The notes below the pieces were generated by a model. The model was given only the letters and a program-made list of their open reading frames with translations, was not told the DNA's origin and searched no databases. Positions 34,008-43,651 of a stretch of DNA of 64,000 bases are shown one piece after another. The first letter of the stretch is position 1, and the number at the start of each line of letters is the position of its first letter. Source of the stretch: Myxococcales bacterium (GTDB lineage Bacteria > Myxococcota_A > Polyangia > Nannocystales > Nannocystaceae); contig JACKDW010000001.1 in the NCBI GenBank assembly GCA_020633295.1, positions 1,364,001 to 1,428,000 of the forward strand. Direction: 5' to 3'. Made by a program: the position numbers and the translations under genes.

Positions 34008-37000
34008 ATGGAACCCGCGCAGCTGATCCAGCATGATCACGACGAGCCCGTGATCGACCCGAAGGACAACCTCGACGCGGCGTCGCTCGCCGACGCGCGC
34101 ACGATCCTGCGCGAGCGCGAAGATGATCGCGCGCGCTCGTCGGGCCGCGCGGCCGAGCCGCTCGCGCTCGGCGACGATCGCGAGCGGCTCGGACTGGCGC
34201 GAACCTACACGCCGCCCCCGGCGTCGCGCGACGACGAGCTCGCGCTCAGCGATACGCGCCACTCCGACGCGCCGCTGGCGCTGCGCGACACCCAGGCGAC
34301 GCAGCCCGACCGCAAGCTCGCGTTCCGCGACACCCAGGCCTCGGCCTCGCAGAATCACCTCGCGGTCAGCGACACGATCGCCTCGGACTCGGCGCACCCG
34401 GACTTCGCGAAGGCCGCGGGCACCGAGGATCCGCGGATCAAGGATCTGGTCCGCGCGCAGCTGTTCAAGCGCCGCGCCGCGCCCGTCAAGCTCGGGCGCT
34501 TCACGGTCATCGGGCGCCTCGGCGAGGGCGGCATGGGGGTCGTCTACGCGGCCTACGACGATCGCCTCGATCGCAAGATCGCGGTCAAGGTGCTGCGCGG
34601 CCGCGGGAGCGAGAGCTCGACCGGGCACGCCCGGCTGCTGCGCGAGGCCCAGGCCATGGGCCGGCTCTCGCACCCGAACATCGTCGCGGTGCACGAGGTC
34701 GGCGAGCTGCCCGACGGCGAGGTGTTCGTCGCCATGGAGTTCGTCCGCGGCCACACGCTGCAGAGCTGGGTCGAGGCCGCGCCCCGCAGCTGGCGCGAGA
34801 TCGTCGCGGTCTACCGCATGGCCGGCCGCGGGCTGCAGGCGGCCCACGACGCGCGCCTGGTCCACCGCGACTTCAAGCCCCACAACGTGCTCGTCGGCGA
34901 CGACGGCGTGGTCAAGGTCCTCGACTTCGGCCTGGCGCGCGGGACAGGTTTCTCGACGCCCGCGCTCGAGGCGGCCGCGGGCGACGACGCCGGCGGGCCG
35001 CCGGCCGACTCCGTGCTCGACACGACGCTCACGCGCACCGGCGCCGTCATGGGCACGCCGGCGTACATGTCCCCCGAGCAACATGAGGGGCGCCCGGCCG
35101 GGCCCGCGTCCGACCAGTTCAGCTTCTGCGTCTCGCTGCACGAGGCGCTCTACGGTCAGCACCCCTACCGCTGCGACTCTCTGCTCGACCTGGTCGCGAG
35201 CGTGACCACGGGAGCGCTCGTCGAGCCGCCTGCGGGCGCGCGCGTGCCGGGATGGCTGCGCCGCGTGATCCTCAAGGGCCTCGCGGTCAAGCCGGAGGAT
35301 CGCCACCCGTCGATGGCCGCGCTGGTCGAGGCGCTGGGACGCGATCCGGCCCGCGCGCGCCGGCGCTGGCTGTCCGTCGCGGGCGTCGCGGGGCTCGCCG
35401 CCGTCGGCAGCTTCGGCGTCGCGCGCGTGAGCGCCGACGCGATCGATACCTGTCCCGACGCGCAGATCGAGCTCGACGGGGTGTGGGACGACGCGCGCCG
35501 CGAGCAAGTCCGCGCGGCGCTGCTCGCCACCGAGCTGCCCTTCGCCGCAGAGACCTTCGACCGGATCGCGCCGCAGCTCGACGGCTACGCGGCGGCGTGG
35601 ACGAGCGCGCGCGCGGACGCCTGTCAGACGCACCTCCAGGGTCGACAGTCGGACGCGCTCTTCGACCAGCGCACAGCCTGCCTCGACCAGCGCCGCGCCG
35701 GTCTGCGTGAGCTCGTCGACGGTATGGCGAGCGTCTCCGCCGACGCGGTGATCAACCTGCCAACCGCTGTCTCGCAGCTCCCCGCCGTCGCGCGCTGCAG
35801 CGACACCGAGGCGCTGACCGCCGCGGTCGCGCCACCCGAGGACCCAGCGTTGGCGTCGGCGGTCACGGGGGCGCGTGAGGAGCTGGCGCGCGCGCGGTCA
35901 CTCGGCTTGCTGGGCCGCTTCGACAACGCGTCCGCGCTCGCCGACGCGGTGAGCGTGGGCGACGCGGCCCAGCAATACCCGCCGCTCGCGGCCGAGGCGA
36001 CCCTCGAGCGCGGCCGCCTCCAGATCGAGAGCTTCCAGATCGTCCCGGCGGATCAGACCCTCGAGCGCGCGCTGCTGCTCGCGCTTGCGAGCGAGCACGA
36101 CGAGGCCGCGGCCGAGGCGATCGCGCGCCGCGTGTTCGCGCTCTCGGAGAACAACGACCCACCGGCCGCGATTGCGCTGGCCCCCTTGGCGACGGCGCTC
36201 GTCGACCGGTTGGGCTCGCGCGGCGGCGATCTCCGCGCGCTCCTCCTGAACAACCTCGGCAGCGCGTACGCCTCAAACGGCGACTACGCGCACGCGCGCG
36301 AGAGCTACCTCGAGAGCGTCGAACTCAAGCGAACGCTCGGCCCGCAGCACCCCGAACTCGCGTTCACGCTGGTGAACCTCGGCGATCTGCTCGTCGATCA
36401 GCACGACTACGACGCTGCGCTCGAGCACGACGAACGGGCGTACGCGATCATCGAGTCACGCTACGGGCCGCAGCACCCGTTCGCGGGCATGATCAGGCAA
36501 CAATGTCGCGGTCGCGATGCTGCGCGCGGACTACTTCACGCGCGCGCGCGCGAGGTGACCAGCGAGCGCGCGCGCTCATCGAGGCACGCGCTCGGCGGCG
36601 ACGCGCCGATCCTCAGCTACGTTTACGGGACCGAGGGCCGTCTCGCGCTCCTCGAGCGCCGATACGCCGACGCGCGCGACCACTTCGCGAAGCGCTCGCG
36701 CGCTTCGAGGCGAGCGGCGCGGGCGACTCGATCGAGAGCGTGCTCCCACGGCACGGCTACGCTGACGCGCTCGCGGGCCTCGGGACCTCGAGCGCGCGCG
36801 GGAGGAACACGCGCGCGCGCTCGAGCTGCGGGTGAAAGCGTTCGGCGAGGACGCGAACGTCGCGGAGTCTCACGAGCGCCTCGGGGAATTTGAGTTCCGG
36901 TTCGGTGACCCTTCGCTCGCCAATGAGCACCTCCGCCGGAGCCTCGAGATCCGCGAGCGGGCGCTGCCCGCTGGCGACGCCCGGATCGCGATCGCCCACC

Positions 37001-37464
37001 ACCGACTTGGACAGCTATCCCTTCAGACAGGCGATCAAGCGTCCGCGCGGGAGCACCTCGAGCGCGCCGAGGCGCTGATCACCGCCGCGCTCCCCGAGCA
37101 GAACCCGCACGTCGTCGAGGTCATCCGCGCGCGCGGCGAGCTCGAGATGACCGAAGGTGCATATGCTGACGCGCTCGCCCGGTTTGAGCGCGCCCGCGCG
37201 CTGTACGACGCGTTCCTCGATCCAGACGACCCGCTGCGCGCGCTCGTCGAGTTTGACATCGCGCGCGCGCTCGCGGCGCTCGGGCGCGACGACGAGGCCG
37301 AGCCGCGCGCCCGCGCGGCCTTGCAGGCGCTCGGCGAGCGCCCCGGGTACGCCCGCGAGCGTGACGACGTGCAGGCGTTCGTGCGTGGCGGCCTCAAGGA
37401 CTTCGCGCGCCCCGCCGGCGCCCGTGACCTGGCGCCGGCGGAGCCGGCCGCCCCGGCGCCCTGA
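34008..37464 (+). pseudogene. Ser/Thr kinase with TPR domain, multiply frameshifted
   Basis: The kinase part is intact: GEGGMGVVYAAYD, AVKVL, HRDFKPHN, DFGLARG and GTPAYMSPEQ (residues about 164-440). A membrane-like segment (WLSVAGVAGLAAVGSFGV) and TPR repeats (LLNNLGSAYASNGDYAHARE) follow. Between about 36495 and 36790 the recognisable TPR sequence hops between all three frames, roughly six shifts: NNVAVAMLRADYF in one, LSYVYGTEGRLALLERRY in another, ARFEASGAGDSIESVLPRHG in a third. The frame from 36832 to 37464 is then clean TPR. Assembly error or recent decay are both possible. The start ATG at 34008 lacks a strong ribosome binding site. Confidence 0.72.
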
Positions 37465-37470
37465 CGGCCG

Positions 37471-39681
37471 CTACGCGCCCGGCGGCTGCATGCCGAGGTT
37501 GGCGACGAGGAAGCCCCAGAGGTCCGCCCACTCCTCGATCTTCTTGCTCGTCGGCTTGCCCGCGCCGTGCCCGGCGCGGGTGTCGATCCGGATCATCACG
37601 GGCGGCTCGCCGCGGTGCGCGTGCTGCAGCGCGGCCGCGAACTTGTAGCTGTGCCCCGGGACCACGCGGTCGTCGTGGTCGGCGGTGTACACGAGCGTCG
37701 CCGGGTAGCGCGTGCCCGGCTCGAGGTTGTGCAGCGGCGAGTAGGCGAGCAGCGCCTTGAACTCCTCGGCGTCGTCCGGCGAGCCGTAGTCCGAGGTCCA
37801 GGCGTGACCGATCGTGAACTTGTGGAAGCGCAGCATGTCCATGACGCCGACGCCCGGGAGCGCGGCCGCGAACAGCTCGGGGCGCTGGGTGATCGCCGCG
37901 CCGATGAGCAGGCCGCCGTTGCTGCGGCCGCCGACGGCGAGCTTCTGCGGGCTCGTGTACTTCTCGGCGACGAGGTACTCGGCCGCGGCGATGAAGTCGT
38001 CGAACACGTTCTGCTTGCGCAGCTTCATGCCGGCCTCGTGCCACTCCGAGCCGTACTCGCCGCCGCCGCGGAGGTTGGCGACCGCGTAGACGCCCCCCAT
38101 CTCCATCCACGCGAGGTTGGGGACCGAGAAGCCGGGCGTGAGCGAGATGTTGAAGCCGCCGTAGGCGTACAGGTAGGTCGGGTTCTGCCCGTTGAGCTCG
38201 AGGCCCTTCTTGGCCGTGATGAACATCGGGATCGTGGTCCCGTCCTTGCTCTTGTAGAACACCTGACGGGTCTCGTAGTCGTCCGGGTTGAACTTGAGCG
38301 CGGGCGACTTGAACACCGAGCTCTCGCCGGACTTGATGTCGTAGCGATAGACCGTGCCGGGCTCGGTGAAGCTCGTGAAGGTGTAGAAGGTCTCCTTGGC
38401 GTCCTGCTTGCCGCCGAAGCCGTAGACGGTGCCGATGCCCGGGAACTCGACCTCGCGCTCGAGCGCGCCCTTGAGGCTGAAGACCTTGACCTGGCTCCGT
38501 ACGTCCTTGAGGTAGCGCGCGAACAGCTTGCCGCCGACGTAGCTCGCGCCGTGCAGCGTCTCGGGGGCCTGCGGGATGATCGTCTTCCAGTCCGCAGGGT
38601 CAGGTCGCTTGAGGTCGATCTCGATCACGCGCCCGCGCGGCGCGTCCTTGTCGGTGCGGAACAGCAGCTTGCTGCCCTGGTTGCCGACGAAGGAGTACTC
38701 GGCGTCGAACTGGTTGAGCAGCTCGACGAATTGCCCCTTGGTCGGCCCGGCCTTGAGGTCCAGGACGAACACGCCGTTCTTCTTCGACGTGCCCTCCCAC
38801 ACGCGGCTGACGAGGTAGCGCCCGTCCTCCGTGACGCTCGAGCCGAAGCCCCAGCGCGGCTGGTCGGGGCGCTCGTAGATCTTGACGTCGTCGGCCTGCG
38901 GGGCGCCGAGCGCGTGGTAGTAGATCATGTGGTTGTAGTTGGCGCCCTCGAAGGTCTCGCCCTCCTTGGGCGCGGCGAAGCGGGCGTAGAAGAAGCCCTT
39001 GCCGTCCTTGGTCCACGAGATCTCGGAGAACTTCGACCACTGGATGTGGTCGGGCAGGTCCTTGCCGGTCTTGATGTCGCGGACCTTGAACTCCTCCCAG
39101 TCGGAGCCCGCGCGCTTGATCCCGTAGGCCACGAGCTTGCCCTTGGGGCCAGGCGTGAAGGATCCGAGCGCGACGGTGCCGTCCTCGGAGAGCGTGTTGG
39201 GGTCGAGGAAGACCTTGGCCTCGGCGTCGAGCGACGGGGTGACGTAGATGACGTTTTGGTTCTGCAGCCCGTCGTTGCGCGAGTAGAAGTAGTGCTTGCC
39301 CTCGCGCATGGGCAGGCCGAAACGCTCGTAGTTCCACAGCTCGGTCAGGCGCGCGCGGATCGGCGCGCGCGCGGCGATGGTCTCGAGGTAGCCGAAGGTC
39401 ACCGCGTTCTCGGCCTCGACCCAGGCGCGCGTCTCGGGGGCGTCGAGGTCCTCGAGCCAGCGATAGGGGTCGGCGACGCGCGTGCCGTGGAGCTCCTCGG
39501 CCGTGTCGGCGCGGCGCGTCGCCGGGTAGCTGTACGGCGACGGCGCCGCCGCAGGCGCGCCCGCGTCTCCTTCAGCCGACGGCGCGCGGTCAGCCGGCGT
39601 CTCGCTGGCGGACGGGCGACACGCGACGACGAAGGCGACGGACAGGAGGGCGGGGAGCAGGACGCTGCGAATCGTGGGCAT
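37471..39681 (-). CDS. Prolyl oligopeptidase family lipoprotein
   Basis: About 736 residues of the S9A family, which cleaves peptides after proline. A signal with lipobox FVVAC predicts a periplasmic or surface lipoprotein. An N-terminal segment (YRWLEDLDAPETRAWVEAEN) leads into the beta-propeller, then the alpha/beta-hydrolase domain. The catalytic Ser lies in GGRSNGG, Asp in TADHDDRVV and His in AGHGAGKP. The ATG at 39681 is chosen over a TTG three codons upstream. The gene ends seven bases from the stop of the convergent kinase-TPR gene. Confidence 0.92.
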   Translation of the reverse strand: MPTIRSVLLPALLSVAFVVACRPSASETPADRAPSAEGDAGAPAAAPSPYSYPATRRADTAEELHGTRVADPYRWLEDLDAPETRAWVEAENAVTFGYLETIAARAPIRARLTELWNYERFGLPMREGKHYFYSRNDGLQNQNVIYVTPSLDAEAKVFLDPNTLSEDGTVALGSFTPGPKGKLVAYGIKRAGSDWEEFKVRDIKTGKDLPDHIQWSKFSEISWTKDGKGFFYARFAAPKEGETFEGANYNHMIYYHALGAPQADDVKIYERPDQPRWGFGSSVTEDGRYLVSRVWEGTSKKNGVFVLDLKAGPTKGQFVELLNQFDAEYSFVGNQGSKLLFRTDKDAPRGRVIEIDLKRPDPADWKTIIPQAPETLHGASYVGGKLFARYLKDVRSQVKVFSLKGALEREVEFPGIGTVYGFGGKQDAKETFYTFTSFTEPGTVYRYDIKSGESSVFKSPALKFNPDDYETRQVFYKSKDGTTIPMFITAKKGLELNGQNPTYLYAYGGFNISLTPGFSVPNLAWMEMGGVYAVANLRGGGEYGSEWHEAGMKLRKQNVFDDFIAAAEYLVAEKYTSPQKLAVGGRSNGGLLIGAAITQRPELFAAALPGVGVMDMLRFHKFTIGHAWTSDYGSPDDAEEFKALLAYSPLHNLEPGTRYPATLVYTADHDDRVVPGHSYKFAAALQHAHRGEPPVMIRIDTRAGHGAGKPTSKKIEEWADLWGFLVANLGMQPPGA

Positions 39682-39787
39682 GGTGCACAAACCTCGGCGC
39701 GCGGGCCCCGGGCGGCGGCGCGCTCCCCGAGTTCTATCAGGTTGCCCGCGAGCTCGCCGCGCTGACGTCCGCGGCCGATCGGTCTGT

Positions 39788-40735
39788 TCAAGCCAGGGTC
39801 TCGAGCTCGAGCGGCGCGTCGCGCAGCCGCGCCGAGAACACCGGCGGGAGCTCGGCGAGCAGCGCGCGCGCCGAGATCGCGGGGGCCGTCGCGGGCCACA
39901 GCCCCACCGATCGCGCCAGCGCGGCGACGGTGCGTTCGGGCGTCGCCCCGCCCTCCCGCAGCGCGCTGAGATCGGGCGCGCCGTGGCGCTTGCTCAGCTT
40001 CTGTCCGTCGGGCCCGAAGATCAGCGGGACGTGGGCGTAGCGCGGCGGCGGGTGGCCGAGCGCGCGCAGCAGGTGCACCTGGCGGGGCGTGCAGTGCAGG
40101 AGGTCGTCGCCGCGCACCACGTCGGTGATCTGCATGGCCGCGTCGTCGACGACGACCGCGAGCTGGTAGGCCCAGGCGCCGTCGCTGCGCCGCAGGACGA
40201 AGTCGCCGACGTCGCGCGCGATGTCGTCACGGGCGGCGTCCGGGCCGTGCACGAGATCATCGACGGAGACGCGCCCCGGGGGCGCGCGCCAGCGCAGCGC
40301 GGTCGGGCGCCCGGCCGCGACAGGTCCCGAGCGACAGGTCCCAGGGTAGATGACCTCCCCGCCAGGCGAGAAGCGAGCGCGCGTTCGCAGCTCGCGGCGG
40401 GAGCACGAGCACGCGTAGGTGCTGAGCCCCGCGATCGCGCGCTCGTAGTGCGAGAGGCGCTCGGACTGCCGGTACGGCCCGAACGGCCCGCCGACGTCGG
40501 GTCCCTCGTCCCAGTCGAGCCCCATCCACGCGAGGTCGCGATAGACGCGCTCCTCGAGCTCGGGGCGCGAGCGCGTCGGATCGTTGTCCTCGATCCGCAG
40601 CACGAAGCGCCCGCCCTGCTGGCGCGTGTACAACCAGGCGAGCAGCGCGGTGCGTGCGTTGCCGAGATGTAGGCGGCCGGTCGGGCTGGGCGCGTAGCGC
40701 CCGCGGTGCGGCGCGGCGGCGGACGGCGTCGACAT
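39788..40735 (-). CDS. gluQ: Glutamyl-Q tRNA(Asp) synthetase
   Basis: A 315-residue GluRS-like enzyme without the anticodon-binding domain. It attaches glutamate to queuosine at position 34 of tRNA-Asp. The class I signature is RYAPSPTGRLHLGNARTALL, and the KMSKS equivalent is KLSKRHG. Zinc ligands fit CSCS and YPGTC. The length is typical of GluQ-RS (about 300), versus about 470 for true GluRS. It is separated from its neighbours by short gaps and its promoter is unclear. Confidence 0.9.
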   Translation of the reverse strand: MSTPSAAAPHRGRYAPSPTGRLHLGNARTALLAWLYTRQQGGRFVLRIEDNDPTRSRPELEERVYRDLAWMGLDWDEGPDVGGPFGPYRQSERLSHYERAIAGLSTYACSCSRRELRTRARFSPGGEVIYPGTCRSGPVAAGRPTALRWRAPPGRVSVDDLVHGPDAARDDIARDVGDFVLRRSDGAWAYQLAVVVDDAAMQITDVVRGDDLLHCTPRQVHLLRALGHPPPRYAHVPLIFGPDGQKLSKRHGAPDLSALREGGATPERTVAALARSVGLWPATAPAISARALLAELPPVFSARLRDAPLELETLA

Positions 40736-40777
40736 GCGTCGAGGGCCCGGATACCACGCGCGCGCGCGGACGGTCGC

Positions 40778-41350
40778 CTACCAGGCGCGCGGGAGGTAGG
40801 CGGCCGGGATCGGGTTGCTCTGGTGCTCCTCGGTCCAGACGATGCTGAGGATCCACCAGCGCGCGCCGTCGTGCCGGAGCTGGATGCTGTTGATCCCGCG
40901 GACGAGCAGCTCGCCGTCCCCCTGACAGGTCCGCCCCTCGTAGCTGCTGAAGACGTGCGCGATCCCGGCGTACACCTCGGTGCGCCGAAACAGCTCACGC
41001 TCGACAAAGCTCATCAGGCCGGTCTGCGAGATCCGCTCGCGCGCGCGCGCGACGAAGCCCGCGACGTGCGTCTCAACCGTCTCGCCGGTCGGCTTGACGG
41101 CGATCAGCTTGGCGTCCTCCGTCAGCAGGCTCGCAAGTCGCGCCTCATCCGGGCCGGCGCCGGTCGTAAACGAGACGCTCTCGTAGGTCGCGCGAACGAT
41201 GGCGTCGATCGAGGCCACGTCCTCGGGAGCCGCGCGAACAGCGAGGTGGTGTCTACGGGCGGCTACGGCCAGCGACGCGTCGAGATGCAGCGGCGCGTGC
41301 GGCGGACGCAGGATGGGGTTGGACTGACCTTGGGGAGGTTCTTGATTCAA
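40778..41350 (-). CDS. SnoaL/NTF2-like domain protein
   Basis: About 190 residues. The central part (IDAIVRATYESVSF to LLTEDAKLIAV, then FSSYEGRT and WWILSIVWTEE) fits the cone-shaped SnoaL/DUF4440 fold, which often binds small ligands. The reading frame opens at a GTG (41377), but a -10 TATAGT (41376-41381) overlaps it. AAGGAG lies six bases before the TTG at 41350, which is therefore preferred. The first 45 residues are Pro/His-rich and unassigned. No substrate can be proposed. Confidence 0.65.
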   Translation of the reverse strand: MNQEPPQGQSNPILRPPHAPLHLDASLAVAARRHHLAVRAAPEDVASIDAIVRATYESVSFTTGAGPDEARLASLLTEDAKLIAVKPTGETVETHVAGFVARARERISQTGLMSFVERELFRRTEVYAGIAHVFSSYEGRTCQGDGELLVRGINSIQLRHDGARWWILSIVWTEEHQSNPIPAAYLPRAW

Positions 41351-41375
41351 CCTTTGCTCCTTCAGAGGTTCGTTC

Positions 41376-41381
41376 ACTATA
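41376..41381 (-). promoter_or_regulatory. -10 element of the NTF2-like gene
   Basis: TATAGT on the minus strand, preceded by TG. It overlaps the upstream GTG codon and so helps to set the start at the TTG at 41350. Confidence 0.45.
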
Positions 41382-41635
41382 CACGCGGCCGGTTCACCGC
41401 GATCCCGTGGAACTCTCCGTAGCGGCCACTACAAGGGCAATAAGAAGGCTTCGCGCGACGCGCGTTCGACCGACATATCACCGTTTCTCCCCCTCTCCGG
41501 GGGCGTGTCCGCGCGCGGGCTCGACGGCCGGAACATGCGCGATGTGTTTGCGTCAGAGATCGCTCACGGCGCCACAGCGCCGGAGACGCAGGCGACCCGC
41601 GTGATCTGGCCCGTGGTAATCACGGGGCTCCCGAG

Positions 41636-41641
41636 TATCCT
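41636..41641 (+). promoter_or_regulatory. -10 element of the mevalonate operon
   Basis: TATCCT within the palindrome CCCGAGTATCCTCGGG. Eight bases separate it from the fni ATG, so the operon mRNA may be leaderless. The surrounding palindrome could be an operator. Confidence 0.45.
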
Positions 41642-41649
41642 CGGGCCCG

Positions 41650-42699
41650 ATGGCCGACCGATACGACATCAGCCAGCGGAAAAAGGACCATCTCGCGCTG
41701 TGCGCTGGCGACAACGTCAGCTTCCGCGAGAAGACGACGCTGCTGCACGAAGTCGCGCTGGTGCATTGCGCGCTCCCCGAGATGCACGCGGACGAAGTCG
41801 ACAGCTCGGTCGAGTTGCTGGGCAAGCGGTTGAGCGCGCCGGTCGTCGTCGCGGCGATGACCGGCGGTACGGACGAGGCCGCGAAGATCAACCAGGACTT
41901 GGCGCGCGCCGCCGATGAGCTGGGGCTCGGATTCGGGCTCGGCAGTCAGCGCGCGATGTTCGAACGCCCCGAGACCGCCTGGACGTTCAAGGTCCGTGAG
42001 CAGGCGCCCAACGTCCTGCTGCTCGGCAACCTCGGGCTCGTGCAGGCCCGGCAGATGACCACCGGGCAGATCCAGGACCTGTGCGGAGAGACGGGCGCAG
42101 ACGCGCTCTGCATCCACCTCAATCCGGCCATGGAGATCGTCCAGCCCGGCGGCGATCGGGACTTCTCGGGCGGCGCCGACGTCCTGCGCCGTCTCGTCGA
42201 GGAGCTGACGATCCCGGTCGTCGCCAAGGAGACCGGCTGCGGGCTGTCGCGCTCGGTTGGCGCGCTCATCCGCTCCTGCGGCGTCGAGCACGTCGACGTG
42301 AGCGGCGCGGGCGGAACGAGCTGGGTGGCCGTGGAGGCTCACCGGGCGGACAACGACACCGCGCGGCACATCGCCGAGGAATTGTGGGACTGGGGCATCC
42401 CGACTGCGGCCTCGCTCCTGCAACTCGAGGGTCTCGGCCTGCAGATCATCGCCACCGGCGGCCTGCGTACGGGCAGCGACGTGGCTCGCGCGGTCGCGCT
42501 CGGCGCGAGCGCGGGCGGGCTCGCCTCACCGGTGCTGAAGGCCCACCGCGCCGGCGGGTTTGAGGGCGCCCGCGCGTTCCTGGGCCGCGTCGTTCAGACT
42601 GTCCGCAGCATCATGCTGCTTACGGGGTCGCGGACCATCGACGAGCTGCGCCAGAGCCCCCGGGTGATCGGACCGACGCTCGAGCGCTGGCGCGTGTGA
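41650..42699 (+). CDS. fni: Isopentenyl-diphosphate delta-isomerase, type 2
   Basis: Interconverts IPP and DMAPP using FMN and NADPH. The protein is 349 residues, the usual Fni length. Motifs include RKKDHLALC at the N-terminus, VVAAMTGGT (flavin), LGLGFGLGSQRAMFE, LCIHLNPAMEIVQPGGDRDF, VAKETGCGLS and IIATGGLRTGSDVARA. It is the first gene of the mevalonate/squalene cluster and overlaps an in-frame GTG of the next gene by four bases. Confidence 0.95.
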   Translation: MADRYDISQRKKDHLALCAGDNVSFREKTTLLHEVALVHCALPEMHADEVDSSVELLGKRLSAPVVVAAMTGGTDEAAKINQDLARAADELGLGFGLGSQRAMFERPETAWTFKVREQAPNVLLLGNLGLVQARQMTTGQIQDLCGETGADALCIHLNPAMEIVQPGGDRDFSGGADVLRRLVEELTIPVVAKETGCGLSRSVGALIRSCGVEHVDVSGAGGTSWVAVEAHRADNDTARHIAEELWDWGIPTAASLLQLEGLGLQIIATGGLRTGSDVARAVALGASAGGLASPVLKAHRAGGFEGARAFLGRVVQTVRSIMLLTGSRTIDELRQSPRVIGPTLERWRV

Positions 42700-42725
42700 G
42701 CCGCGACGTCAACCTCGGGAGCACC

Positions 42726-43649
42726 ATGACCCCGCGACTTCACCCCCACGCCTCGGCGAGCGGCAAGGTCATCCTCGTCGGTGAGCACGCGGTCGTGTAC
42801 GGGCAGCCTGCGCTCGCGGCCGGGCTCCCGGACGGCCTCGAGCTGTGGGCGTCGCCGCTGGACCGGCGCACCGACGCCACGCGCCTCGTGATCCCGGAGT
42901 GGCAGCTCGACCTCGTGCTGACGCCCGACAACGACCACCCCGTCGCCCGCGCGACCCTCGAGGTCCTCGGGTTCTGCGACGGCCCGCTCACGGGCTGGCG
43001 CATCACCGGCACCTCGCGTCTGCCGAGCCGCGCCGGATGCGGATCGTCGGCGGCGCTCTCGGTCGCGCTCGCCCGTTTGGTGCTCGGTGACGAGGCCGCG
43101 CCGGCCGACATCATCGAGGCCTCCCTGGCCGGTGAGCGGGTGTTCCACGGGAACCCGTCCGGGATCGACAACCTCGTGGCGACCACGGGCGGGATCGTCC
43201 GCTTCGTGAAGGGCCAACCCGCAGCGGAAATTGCGGTGAAGGCGCCACTCCCCTTGCTCGTTGTCCCGACAGGCATCCCGCGCTCCACGGCCGCCCAGGT
43301 CACCAAGGTTCGGGAGCGCCTCGCGCGACTCCCATCGATCGTGCGCCCGATCTTGGACGCGATCGGGCATGCGACGGACGACGCCATCTCTGCCATCAAT
43401 TCCTGCAATTACAATATTTTGGGTGAGATCTTCACAGTGACACATGAACTTCTCTCGAGCCTCGGCGTCTCGTGTCCGGCGCTTGATTCGCTCCAGGCCG
43501 ACGCGCTCTCAGCGGGCGCGCTTGGCGCGAAGCTGACCGGTGCTGGGGGCGGTGGCTGCCTCCTCGTGCTCCCTCCTGCCGACCCGTCCCCTGTGATCGA
43601 CGCGATGCGCGCGCGCGGCCTGGAGCCCCTCGCGGTGGAGGTTCGCTAG
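42726..43649 (+). CDS. mvk: Mevalonate kinase
   Basis: Phosphorylates mevalonate with ATP to 5-phosphomevalonate. It is a GHMP kinase with SGKVILVGEHAVVYGQPALA at the N-terminus, the phosphate loop RAGCGSSAALSVALAR and the C-terminal KLTGAGGGGCLL. The acidic catalytic residue fits GNPSGIDN. An in-frame GTG at 42696 overlaps the fni stop, but the ATG at 42726 has CGGGAG four bases upstream and is chosen. The next start codon follows the stop by two bases. Confidence 0.93.
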   Translation: MTPRLHPHASASGKVILVGEHAVVYGQPALAAGLPDGLELWASPLDRRTDATRLVIPEWQLDLVLTPDNDHPVARATLEVLGFCDGPLTGWRITGTSRLPSRAGCGSSAALSVALARLVLGDEAAPADIIEASLAGERVFHGNPSGIDNLVATTGGIVRFVKGQPAAEIAVKAPLPLLVVPTGIPRSTAAQVTKVRERLARLPSIVRPILDAIGHATDDAISAINSCNYNILGEIFTVTHELLSSLGVSCPALDSLQADALSAGALGAKLTGAGGGGCLLVLPPADPSPVIDAMRARGLEPLAVEVR

Positions 43650-43651
43650 CC

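Noticed and set aside
41376..41650. A small RNA or riboswitch before the mevalonate operon
   Set aside because: The -10 lies only eight bases before the fni start codon, leaving no leader for a riboswitch, and no structured element was recognised in the gap.
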